The translations under genes and the position numbers were made by a program. Shown piece after piece: positions 11,966 through 22,570 of a stretch of 64,000 nt of DNA; position 1 is the first letter of the stretch, and the number at the start of each line of letters is the position of its first letter. The notes beneath the pieces were generated by a model. It saw only the letters and a list, made by a program, of their open reading frames with translations, searched no databases and was not told the origin of the DNA. Source of the stretch: Epichloe hybrida (lineage: Eukaryota > Ascomycota > Sordariomycetes > Hypocreales > Clavicipitaceae). The stretch spans positions 124,001-188,000 of the forward strand of contig JAFEKR010000035.1 of assembly GCA_019022495.1 (NCBI GenBank), given 5' to 3'.

Positions 11966-12312
11966 ATACAATAATCCGTACACCCATTGAATTATTTTAC
12001 AAATCTACATTAGCAGGGAAATAAGGGAGACAGGGGCTAGGATGAAAAGGTACCTCTTATTACGAATGATCTATACAGAAACGGATGTATTCTTTCATAG
12101 CGCTATTGTCAGGACTCAGGAGCATGGAGGCAGAGCGGTTAGAGGCAGGCGCGACCACATGGTGGACGGATCCTCGGCGTGCCTAGCTGCTAGATACATA
12201 CACAGTCACGTGTGCGCAAGAAAGACCGCCTGGGGGAGGTCAGAGTTTGAGACCTTTAAGGCCCAACCCCTATTACCCTGTGCATTTTCCTTGTAGCTCT
12301 CTAATACATAAT
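11966..12312. mobile_element. Degenerate MITE copy related to the element at 56197-56397
   Basis: The left part (about 11976-12010) shares ACCC-x-x-TGAATTATTTTACAAATCTAC with the left end of the TIR-bounded element at 56.2 kb. A middle part (12059-12112) aligns with a block there containing TATTAC and ATGTA-TTCTTT. The right part TTTTCCTTGT-x-x-CTCTCTAA (12287-12306) matches its right end. About 165 extra bases (12113-12285) separate the last two blocks, so this copy is either interrupted or less deleted. The right terminal inverted repeat is gone. Confidence 0.55.
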
Positions 12313-13110
12313 ATTATTACTTGCAGCTGTTAGAGAGGAATAGAAACCAGGGCATGTATGTTGTAGTGGCCAAATGAGCCACTGGTTGTGCTAGACCGTG
12401 CGGGTGGTCTCAGTTTGACAAGCTCCTGCATGTCCTAATATAGGACTGAGACATACAATTAAGATATACATGTGTACATACATAGATAGTGTTTTCCAGT
12501 CAAAACGAACCTTCTACGTGCAAAGAGAACCATGGTCCATGCGCGAACACCTGAGGGTCTACATTTTTTGCGGCTCGAGAGATTGACCCCCCTGCCCCTC
12601 CCTGTCTTGGCAATGTCAGACTTGGTGACTATGTACTAGTGAGTGGCAGGTGACTGACTGACTACCAAGATCAAGCATCAAAACGAGACGGACCGTCTCG
12701 GCAGCTAGCCATTCATGAGCCAGTCGAAAGAGAGACCCCAGACAAGACACAGACGTTATTATTAGCGCACGGAACGGCAACCCCGTTAACGACAATGACT
12801 CGATGCTTCTTCTCCTTAGTCTGTGCTCGGCACGGTCTGTTACCCTCTTGGTTCCGTCGGTCGTTTAGCAAATTGTAGCTACGGAGCACGGAGGACGGAG
12901 TGAGGAGAGATGACTTGGTGGTGGCAAAGTGAGAAAAGTGCCGGTGATTCATTCGGGTTGGCTTTGCAGCTGTTGGCAGCTGTTGGCAGCTGTTGCTAGT
13001 TGACGACGTGCCACAGTCAGGTGCGCCTCCTTGTTCCTTCTTGCCTTTTCGCAATTGAAACGACCATGTCTGGTCCGTACATGCAGCCGGATAGAGGGCT
13101 GTCTCGTGCA

Positions 13111-13225
13111 TTGTATTGCATTGTATTGCATTGTATTGCATTGTATTGCATTGTATTGCATTGTATTGCATTGTATTGCATTGTATTGCATTGTATTGCA
13201 TTGTATTGCATTGTATTGCATTGTA
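13111..13225 (+). repeat. 10-bp minisatellite, unit TTGTATTGCA, 11 copies plus half a copy
   Basis: The unit repeats without a single mismatch from 13111 to 13220 and ends with a partial TTGTA. Because the unit is 10 bases long and contains no stop codon in any phase, all six frames stay open across it. This creates artefactual open frames (for example a Cys-Asn-Thr-Met-Gln-Tyr repeat on the minus strand). Perfect identity points to recent slippage or unequal exchange. Confidence 0.95.
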
Positions 13226-13649
13226 GCATTCCATCCAGTATCATCACATGCAAGCCACTACTGACGAAGGCGAGGCTGCCAGGCGCCAGGCCCCATCTAT
13301 GTAATATGTATAATTACTCAGGTGCTGACATGGCAGGCTGGATTGTACATTCAGTATGTATACTCGTGCTCGACCCGTTCTTCAGCGAGCTGCCGAAGCC
13401 CATGTCGCCCGTGTCTCACTACTAGCCTGCATGCGCAATCGGCAGCGAACAATTTGGGAAAAGGCAGCAAGAACTACATATTAGCACGCGACGTGATGCC
13501 GCGTCCCCGGACCCTTCATCACATTGTCATTTGCCCAGAGGAGCAGACAATAAATGGGGCAAGAGGTCAGCGATTGGAGCAATCAAACGTCAGAACTTTT
13601 GGATATCAGGGGGGGACATGGAGCCTTACCTGCCTGGACAGGCCTGGCT

Positions 13650-13725
13650 GGACAGGGACGGGAGGGACAGGAGGGACAGGAGGGGAGGACAGGAGGGACG
13701 GAGGGACGGGACAGGGACGAAGGGC
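13650..13725 (+). repeat. G-rich GGGACAGG/GGAGGGAC simple repeat
   Basis: The strand carries many runs of three or more G separated by 3-5 bases (GGGACGGGAGGGACAGGAGG and similar). Such spacing is compatible with G-quadruplex folding of the plus strand. No gene model covers it. Confidence 0.7.
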
Positions 13726-15194
13726 AAAAAAAGGAATTCCCCCAGCTCAGTACGGATTAATATTGCCTGCTCTCAACTTCTCCTCGACTCCTCGCCACCT
13801 TTTTTTGAATGCAATGTAAGCAACAAGCTTGCCAGCACCCGCACGTACATATCACTCCGTACATACATGTACAATCATATTTGACTCATGTCTGAGTATC
13901 TCACACATGGCGCCGACAGCCCGGTATCTAGCACAGACTTCCACCAACTGAACACGAACATTCTTTGTGTTCCCGAGGATCCCGTTGATGCTGCTCCACC
14001 ACAACGCTTTGTCTTAAAGCCATCATGTGCGAAGACGTCAAGGCGGGTCAGACATTTCTTCGATGACCTCTTTTATATGTACTATTAGCACGAAGTTACA
14101 TGTACATGTACTCGCCTGCATGGCGTGGCGTGGCGTAGCGTAGCCCTCGAAGCCTTATCGAATGGACGATATGATACGGACGGCTACGGAGTGTTGTACA
14201 CGACAACACATTGCATCCCTGTCTGGCTTGGTTGTACATCCCTGTAGCTTCGAGCAGAAGCAGCCGACACTAGTTTGCGCCACAATGTCGCGTAGTCTCA
14301 GGGACACAGGCACAGACTTCAAACATACACCATGCTACTACGTATATTCTGCGGAGTTGGTTGTGATGCAGAGAAAGGCCTCGAGACTCTCTGCAAGACT
14401 CTCTGCAAGACGCTCTGCAAAGAAACCAGGCAGTGTGCGGAAAGGCAGGCTGCAACACTTTGTTCGTGACTCAACTTCATTCGAGTGGGACCAGTTGGAT
14501 GACCTTGTGGCCGAAAATGCTGGCGCTTTTTGGCGTGTCATACTCCGTGGACTAAGTCTAGTAGTAGGTCAGATTCATGTTTCATCGTCTTCCCGCAACT
14601 AGTTGACTTTCCCCGACACCCCAATTTCTTAACTGCAGACCCTACCTACCGAGGACAAGCTGCAGATTCTATCGACGAAAAAAAAAAAAAATAAACCCTC
14701 GTCCACGTCCACCGCCCAATTTGCCCACTCTTTGAACTTGACCCAGTCCCTCCTCTGCTTACTGCATATCACGAAATTGCAGCCCTCCGGCCGAGAGATC
14801 GGCTACCTTGAGTAGCTTCGATTATCAAGAATGCTTCTGTGCCAGCGCCACAGGCCAACCTAGTTCGACTTTCTCTCAGCCTTCTTTTCATCTTCGTTCC
14901 CCATCAGTTGCGCAAGCCGCCATAATATTGTGTTCATCTGGTCTCCGGGTGGTCCATCATTTCATCTCGTCGATTCCAGTTCAAGTCTTCAACCATCGCT
15001 GGCCCCAGCAGTCCCACCAAATATCCCCTTACTTCTCTCTCGCCCTTCATATTCAACAAGTCGTGCCAATACGGTTTTCTTTCGTCTTGACGATGATCAG
15101 AGGTGCACCCGCCTGACTGTTTCGACTCACCAACTGCCGAAGGGATTCAAGGCATCATTTGCCCATCGATCCCCTTCAAGGCAAGACTTGGGCC

Positions 15195-16702
15195 ATGGGT
15201 TCCATCACCCAGGGTCAGCTTGATGCTATCAGTGTGATAGAGCGGGCGTGCTCTGTTCTGTCACTTTTAGGATGTTTGTTCATTATCGCCACTTTTTGTT
15301 CTTCGGCGTCTTTTCACAAGCCGATCAACCGCCTCGTGTTCTACGCCTCGTTTGGCAATGTCTTCGCCGTTGTTGGAACATTGATGTCTCGGTCGTACAT
15401 GAATGACCTGGATTCATTCGGCTGCCAATTCCAAGGAGGTCTCATCCAACTGTATGTTTGAGCTCGATAGTGACCTTGTATATTCTGCAGTCGACATTGT
15501 GCTGACCACTCCTGGCTCTTGGCACGCGTAGCTTCATGCCCGCAGATGCTTTCTGGACCTTGGCAATGGCCATCAATGTCTATCTTACCTTCTACTACAA
15601 ATTCGACGCTGCGCGGTTGAGAAGAATGGAAATTCCATACTTGATTGGGTGCTACGGTGTGCCAGCTATCCCCGCATTCGCGTTTCTCTTCATCCGAAAT
15701 GGAGACGGAGTGCGTGTTTACGGCAACGCAACCCTGTGGTGCTGGATCAGCCAAGATTGGGATATCCTTCGAATCGCTGTCTTTTATGGCCCTGTCTGGT
15801 AAGAATTTGGCCGTCGATATGAGCAGTCTGCGTAGCAAAGTCACTGACCTAATAACATCAGGGTGGTGATTTTCGTCACCTTCTTCATCTACTTGCGAGC
15901 TGGCCGTACCATATACGAGAAACGAAAGCAATTGCACGAATTTCACTCGTCCGACCACGACCCATTGTCCGTCAACGGCGAGGCCGTCACCACAATCAGA
16001 ACTACAGAAGTGACCGTCACAACGGAGGTGGCTGGGGACAACGATATTCCTCTTGGCCAGATGAATCCACGGGAGTCGATTAGCGGAGCCGGACCCAGCT
16101 CTCGGGGCCCAAATGGGGTGTACTCGGTTCATATCTCCGCAGATGCTTTTGCATACAAACACGACAAAGACGAGCCTGTCCAACAAAAGCGGGGATCGAC
16201 AATCCAACAAACTGCTTCAACACGAATCGCATCGCGAAGGCCTGCCAATATCGCCCGTCGACGGAACCACGAACTCAACAACGCAGCCTGGTCGTACACC
16301 AAGTGCTCTATCTTGTTTTTTACAGCGATTATCATCACCTGGATCCCCTCCAGTGCCAATCGAGTATATTCCCTGGTTCATGACAAGGATACCTCAATAC
16401 CTCTGGAGTTTATGAGCGCGTTCGTGCTTCCCCTACAAGGATTTTGGAACGCCGTCATTTACACAACGACGTCATGGTCGGCCTGTAAGGACCTTTGGAA
16501 CAGCTTGAGGACGGACAAGCGACCAGCCACGTCAGAAGTAGCTGTAAACAGACGTGATAAAAGTAGCAGGATGGATCACCGCTCTCGGCGTCGATGCCAA
16601 TTCGGGTCACCCGCAGGCAGTTCCCAAACTGTTGTGTCTGAAAGCACGACGGAACTAGCCAAGGACAAGACACATTCCCCGGATGGCGGCTACCATTGCT
16701 GA
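15195..16702 (+). CDS. cAMP-receptor-like seven-transmembrane GPCR
   Basis: Three exons, 15195-15451, 15532-15798 and 15862-16702, with introns of 80 and 63 nt, giving 454 residues. Segments VLSLLGCLFIIATFC, LVFYASFGNVFAVVGTL, FWTLAMAINVYLTFY, LIGCYGVPAIPAFAFLF and VVIFVTFFIYL form TM1-TM5. After a hydrophilic third cytoplasmic loop of about 110 residues come CSILFFTAIIITWIP and LPLQGFWNAVIYTTTSW (TM6-TM7). RRMEIPYLIGCYGVPAIPA and the GFWNAVIY motif are typical of the Dictyostelium cAMP-receptor-like class in fungi (GPR-1/Git3-like families), which signal through G-alpha in nutrient, mating or host sensing. Start 15195 (MGSITQGQLDAI) is preferred over 15159, which would add 12 residues ahead of the extracellular tail. 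The ligand is not predictable. Confidence 0.9.
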
Positions 16703-18616
16703 GCCATGTATTGGAATTTCTGTTGCAACCATGACACAGTACTGATCACTAGCGTTTTTCTTATTTGCATTCACATAATATGCGGGGAAGAGGCCTCTAT
16801 TGTCTCAGTTTTTTTCGTCCACCGACGACTTTGGCGCGTTGACGACGCAATTTTACCATGATCAGATCATCACGGGTGCACCGCAGTGACATTGTTCTTC
16901 TTCATTTCACGACCGTTGGGGATGTGATAAGTGGATCTATGTCTGGCATTTTGGGAGGAACGACCTCCAGTGAAGAGGGATTTGGCGCTTTCATATGACC
17001 AGAATACGGATACTTGGTTTAAAAAAAGAAAAGAAAAGAAATTACTACTCAGGTCCACATCTACTGCGCATAAATGCCCCAGGCCGTATACATTGAAGCG
17101 AATTTGCTGTAGCTTTGCGGCATAGAAGTATTCCCGTGGTACTCCGTGCGTGTGCATTCATCTCCGTTCGGTTCCTGGAGAGTCAACACTCACAATTCCA
17201 TCTGGATGGACCCTTTGTAGTCGGTGACGAAGAAAGCCGAGTCCCTGTCTCTCCACAAAGCAGCCATCGCTTCACCGTTGCTTGTAATATCCGCATGTCT
17301 CTCACTCCGCCTGATGTGATATCCGCAGATCAACCAGCCCCCAACAAGTTAGCGCCCGTCGAAAGACGAGAGAGAACCGAACCCGTAACCACAACAAGGG
17401 GAAAAGGGGGGGGGGGGCAAGTCTTTCGGACTCAAAGTTCAGCCAAGCTTTCTTCCGCGCCTGCGCCTTCCACCCCTTCCACCCCTTCCTTGCCTTTCTC
17501 TCTTCTGCGCGAAATACGGAGCACCCGATGAATGGAATGGAAACGGATATCCGGCAGAATTGAGGCAAAAAAAGGGGGCCGGACGGAGTGGCCTGGCGTT
17601 CATTGGTCGCGAGCGATGAGACGGCGATGGATAAGAACAGGAATAGGCGCTTTTCTCGGACAACTTTGGCATGATGATGGCCTTTGATCATGCGCTGCTC
17701 CTTTCCTCTTCTACGATGGAGTCAATGGGTCCTTGATGTGAGGCGGAATCACTGAGCCGCCCTGTGAATGTCTAATTTTAATCTTTAGTACATACATACT
17801 GTAGATCGAATCAAGCCCCGGTTTCTATTTTGTGGTTGATGGCTCGGTAAATTATCTCCACCTTTACCCCACCCACCCCTGTTTCTTTTGAGAGATTCTT
17901 CAGAGTGGTTTCACTTGTATTTCTGCGCGAAGAAAGAAAGGGTCTTCCCTCGTGTCTCACACCGGCGCGTACCGTCGAATTCTGATGGGTCTGGTGTTAC
18001 ATGTACTCTTCTGTTGTGAGAAAAACGCGGTTGCATCAAGTCTCTGTGATAACTGGCTTACGTTTTTCCAATCTTTGAGAAGGCATTACTTTATGGATCG
18101 CAAAACCTGGTGACGGCTTGCTCTTACGGGACTTGGGACTTGGCAACGCGTATTATTCGGGTACATTTATTTGAATTAGTGGAAAGCTGCTTTCCTCCCT
18201 CTCGTATCGCATCCCATATTGAGACACTCACCCTTACACCCTTCCTCCGGTGGTGCCCACCGTTTTGTGCAGCTGACAATTAGTTGAGAGAGACTTTTCT
18301 CACGTAGGTCGCATTCCGGTCTATCAAGATACTCGCCGTGCACGAAGTAGCCCGCTAGGCTCAGCAAATCGCCGTGGTTCGGTGTTACGATTCGTTCCGC
18401 GCCGTTCTGGCCCTCTACTTTGATTGCCAGACATAGGCTTGCAGTGCCTATTTTGCCTCACAAGTCTCTTGATTTGGTCCACGTTGAGGAACTGATCATT
18501 TGTCGCATCGGGAAACCCGGATGTCGATAGTGTCGGTGCCGTTTGGTGCTCTTTGCAAAGAGGGATGAAGCTCTGGTGGGCTCGTCATCCAGAGTTTTCG
18601 CTCAACTCACGAGTCT
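16703..18616. other. Intergenic region between convergent GPCR and methyltransferase-like genes
   Basis: This 1.9 kb lies between two 3' ends. It contains a poly-G run (17407-17417), a CACCCCTTCC repeat (17470-17492) and near matches to the TACGGAGT motif (17143 and 17514). I see no gene with recognisable similarity. The region is long for two facing 3' UTRs, so an unrecognised short gene or non-coding transcript is possible. Confidence 0.45.
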
Positions 18617-20891
18617 TCAGTTGGATTTTACCGCTTGTATAGAGTGGTATTCCCAGAAGGTTCCTAGCTCGAGACACTCTTTCATGCAGTCGGCATCTTC
18701 CCACCACCAAGTGTTTGGTGTCACGAACTGGCCCCATACTTCTTTCCAGAGCATGCGTCCCGCGATGCTCCTCAGCTCTGCTCTCACCTCCCTGTCGTCC
18801 CTCGCACTTTTCGGTGCCAAGTCATTTATTGATTCAGATTCTCGGTCATGACGACCGATATTCTGAGGGTTTGCGTAGAACTGAGTTGTTGTCACAATGC
18901 TTCCTGGGCCCCTTAGTGATGCTTGAGATAGGAGATTTGGCAAAGTGCCGCTCGGGTTGAGACATCGCGACTTCTGTTGGAGGTTGCGGAGAAGATTCTT
19001 CACGAACCAGGTCCTCATCTTTTCACCCAAGGCATTTATATTAGGTATTGGATCTATTATGATCAAGTTCAATGATCCTCCCGATTTCAGACACGTGTTG
19101 ATGCTCCTTAGAATCGTGAGCATCTCGGGCTCGGGACACAGCGCAGGCAGTAGCATGGAGTAGACGGTCTCGAAAGAGGCCGTGAGCTCTGAGAATGGTG
19201 TACATATTGATGGTTTGAATATGGCATGAAGATTTGGCGAAGCTTTGAATGATAGTGGACGATCTGAAAGATGATGGACAGCTTTGTTCGGCCAGAACGC
19301 GGCTAGATATCGCGCTGAAACTGGCAGGCACATGAGACGTCAGTTGACTGGTACGTTCAGAAGACTTATGAATAGCTACGAGGTCTTACATTGAGGCTCG
19401 TAAAAGGCTAAAAGCTTTTGCTTGTGTGGTTCCGTCGATTCGGTTTCGGGCGCCTTCATGGCTGTTTCCTTCGCAAGTTGCTGCCAATTCCGATCAAGAT
19501 GCTGCAATGCAGAGAGCATCCATCTTTGCTTCTCGATGTCGAGTCTCCGCTGATCCTCCAGACTGATACCAAATTTGTACGGTTGCTTTAGTTTCGTCAA
19601 AGCTATCGCAGGTGGTGCCCGAGCCATCAACTCCAGCTCCTTGGCCAGCTCTTCCGATGAGGTTGATTCATGGCCGCCGGTTGTTTCGGTCGGTTGATAT
19701 AGCGGACATGTGGGATTTTTTGCGCTCCAATCAACGGGTTTGCGCCAACAAGAGGCGTTGTTCATGGATTTCCTTTCATATGATTTCTGGGTCGCAGGAC
19801 GCAGGGGCGATCTTGCTGGTTGAATTGGATTGTTGACCAGCTTATCGCCATTCGTCATGATGTATTCTGCAACGTAAGGCCTAGCAACCGTAAATTAGCC
19901 ACATTGTCTATTCCAAAGATGATTGCGTGCATCTCTGGCAAATACCTCGTTGGTGATTGTTGCGGGCGGCCATTAAAGTGATTAAACGACTGTCTGATAG
20001 GACTTTGGAGGTCGGGAGGGCGCTTGAGACCATTTACAAGTCTTCCGTGCGGCCTCTGGTAATTATATCTCGTTCCCAGATTGTCTCTCCGCTCTGATCC
20101 TTTGACTCCGGGGGAGAACACATCATCCGAATTAGTTGGCGCAGTTGTTCTGAGGGACGATATTGCTGCTAAGCGGATCAGCTACAATGGTATCGATAGA
20201 CGGGAGAGTGGACATTGCGTCAATCTCGGTGAAAGGCTTACAATGCTCGTTGTTACTTGAATTAAGGCCCAAATTTTTGTCATCGCTTGCACCTCGCTCT
20301 GCTGCAAGAAGGGGAGCACTGGTCATTGAGTGGCCATCGCTCTGGTTGTCTAGTCCACCGGACATCTCGATGCGGCAAGAGTTCTTTGTGGACTCTTTGG
20401 AAGAAGAGGACTGTCTTGTTGCTTTTGCTCGGAGACGAGAAAATGCGGAATGACTAGAACCTTTGGAACTTGTGGTCGAAACCGAGTGCCTCGACAGGGT
20501 TTTGTTCTCGCTACCTTCTTCGTCTTTTCTTGCACGATGCTCCCCAACCAACTTCTTGTCTGGGTCCGTCCACGTCACATCCCACATGGCAGAGAAAACT
20601 GAAAGTGACAATGGCCGCGATGTTGTCAGTTTCGGATGGCAACCGGGTAGCTTGAGCCTTTCAGTATAAGGGTTTACCCAATAGTATCGAATGACGAACC
20701 CACCTGGTTGCTGAAACAACACATCAGACAGGCACGCAGTTCGAGTGCGACAACGCGAGAGGGAATTTACCAGGGTACAGAGACTGAAGTGTAACCGATT
20801 TGTTCTTGAGGCTCAAGACAGCAGGTCGTCGAAGAGGGAATGAAGGAAGCTCGAGCTTCCGATCTCTGACGCGTCTATCGAGCGAGCTGCG
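18617..20891 (-). CDS. Methyltransferase-like fungal protein (class I MTase fold, function unknown); 5' exon unresolved
   Basis: Five exons fit: 20771-20891, 20242-20703, 19946-20165, 19390-19880 and 18617-19320, with introns of 67, 76, 65 and 69 nt. Their sum is exactly 666 codons with the stop, so an upstream exon carrying the start (phase 0, before a CATCCAG acceptor) is missing from my model. Blocks: LPSFPLRRPAVLSLKN and GGFVIRYYWVNPYTERLKL with MWDVTWTDPDKKLVGE near the N-terminus; a Ser/Lys-rich linker; TRPYVAEYIMTNGDKL; and a C-terminal domain with QRWMLSALQHLDRNW, ARYLAAFWPNKAVHHLS, SMLLPALCPEPEMLTILRSI, CLKSGGSLNLIIIDP and AELRSIAGRMLWKEVWG. The late motifs look like a Rossmann methyltransferase, but I see no GxGxG SAM-binding loop. 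Enzyme activity is therefore uncertain. Confidence 0.62.
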
Positions 20892-22570
20892 CTGGATGAA
20901 GAGTCAGCACGATCATGTTCCCCTCTTCAGGCTTCTTGGTCCGGTTTCGTGACGATTCTTTCTTTTTCTTTGTCCTGGTCAGGCTGCAGAGACTGACATG
21001 GATTGGGTCGCCAATTTTTGTTGCCTTTGAGACAGACCCATTTGCGTTCAAGCTCGAGTGATGAGAAAGCTCAACATGTGACACGGTGTTTATTGAATGT
21101 ATGGAACCGCTGCTGTGAAACTCCGGAAACCCGGAAAACCAGGGTTCCAAGAGGATGATTCAGACGAAAGGGGCCGTGAAGAGAAAGCAACCGCAAAGAT
21201 GGCGCGTTGGAAGGCTGGCCACAGTCATATTGCATCGAGTCCCCCGCCCGGGGAAGCATGTCATGGTACAATTTTTTAAGCGAGCTCAAGTCTATCTGTG
21301 CACTTGATCTGAACAGCTGTTGGCTCGTGCGTTGTTGCAGATTCACGACTACAGAAAGTCATTGCCTGGACTCCTGGAGCCCTGGACCGGCTTATTGCAG
21401 TTCGTTTGCGGAACGGTAGCACAAATAAGAGTGTACTCGATCGAGCATTATTGCACAGTACATCAGCCGAATATGATACTGCACTCGTTTGCATGTGGTG
21501 AAGCAAAAGTCAACTCTCTGTTCGACGTGGGTTATTGGCGACCTGCCAAGGGGCCGGCAACAAAGAATGAGACGAGAGGAGACTGAAGTCCAGGGGGATG
21601 GATATCTCTTCCATGATGTTCCATCCCAGCCAGCCCCAGCACCCTTCTCAATCATTTTCGATGCTTTGCAAGTATTCAATGACGCCTGCTTTGATTCGCC
21701 AAGAATCGTCATTCGTTAGGTTACGATTCGTTGCTCTATGATTTAGCCGTGGCGACCACCAAAAGCAACTCACACTCAGCCGGATAAAAGTATTCCAAAA
21801 AAGAAACGAAAAGGAAAGGGAAAAGGAAATAAAGGTCACGTTTCCACCTCGTGTCACGTCAATCTGAAGCTGTGCTTCGCATGCCTTCCTTCCATGAGAG
21901 TGAACCGCGTCATCAAATTTGACATTTCGGCTTGACGGCTCCTTCGAGCAACGCCGCACAAGCATCATTGGATATCTCACATAATTAAAAAGGGTCTCCG
22001 ATCTACATTCTTACTGGTCAGATGACTTTGTTCTAGCCCAGGGTCGTGTGTCTCTCCTGTGTCTCTCCTGTGCCTCTCCTGTGCCTCTCCTGTGCCTCTC
22101 CTGTCCTGCATTGCAGGTGTATAACAAGACATTCTGAAGCGTGCATCGAGTCCGTCTGGTCCGCGTTCATTTATTTGTCAAACTTGCAGTTTTTGAACTC
22201 GTATTCCATCCACTGTGTGTTCAAGGGGTGGTTAAAGAAAGAATCATGGTTTAAGCAGCTGCCAGCCAGCCCTGACGTTTTTCAACATTGGCCCGCCAGT
22301 CGCTGCCAGCTGGTCAAGGTCATGGCTTGCCAGTTCTTAGTACTTACAGCTGCCTCCAAGTGTCAGTTGTGAAAGAGGATTCTTTCACTGCTCACTGCTC
22401 ACTGCTCACTGCTCACTCACGTCAACTCTTTTGACTACTTCTATACTTTTATCCATGGCCCTTTTCTCCCCTCACCACGTTTACTCCATGTCCATTGTGC
22501 AACATTGGCAACGTACATCGCATACGAAAGCTTTCAACACAGACAGTCCGAGCCAGTACAGCCCGCCATC
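20892..22570. other. Divergent intergenic region between the methyltransferase-like gene and the purine permease
   Basis: The region should contain the missing first exon of the methyltransferase-like gene (left side) and the permease promoter (right side). Simple repeats occur: CCTGTGCCTCT-type units at 22050-22112 and four tandem CTCACTG-type units at 22385-22419. No further protein is recognised. Confidence 0.45.
22050..22112 (+). repeat. Tandem CTCTCCTGTGC (11-bp) repeat, about five copies
   Basis: Units of CTCTCCTGTG(C/T) follow one another between GTGTCTCTCC and CTGTCCTGCATTG, about 460 bases upstream of the permease start. The repeat is pyrimidine-rich on the plus strand. Confidence 0.75.

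Larger units (their letters stand above)
12313..15194. other. Repeat-rich intergenic region, no gene recognised
   Basis: Almost 2.9 kb precedes the GPCR gene. It contains a 10-bp minisatellite (13111-13225), a GGGACAGG-rich stretch (13650-13725), a triplicated CTCTGCAAGA-type unit (14389-14421) and several TACATGTA palindromes (13865, 14099). Two exact ACTCCGTA/TACGGAGT motifs lie at 13854 and 14185. Open frames here are short or created by the repeats. CT-rich sequence after 14690 is probably the GPCR promoter and leader. Confidence 0.5.

Noticed and set aside
12713..13264. Open frames on both strands across the 10-bp minisatellite
   Set aside because: Openness is a direct result of the stop-free 10-base unit; the flanking residues show no conservation.
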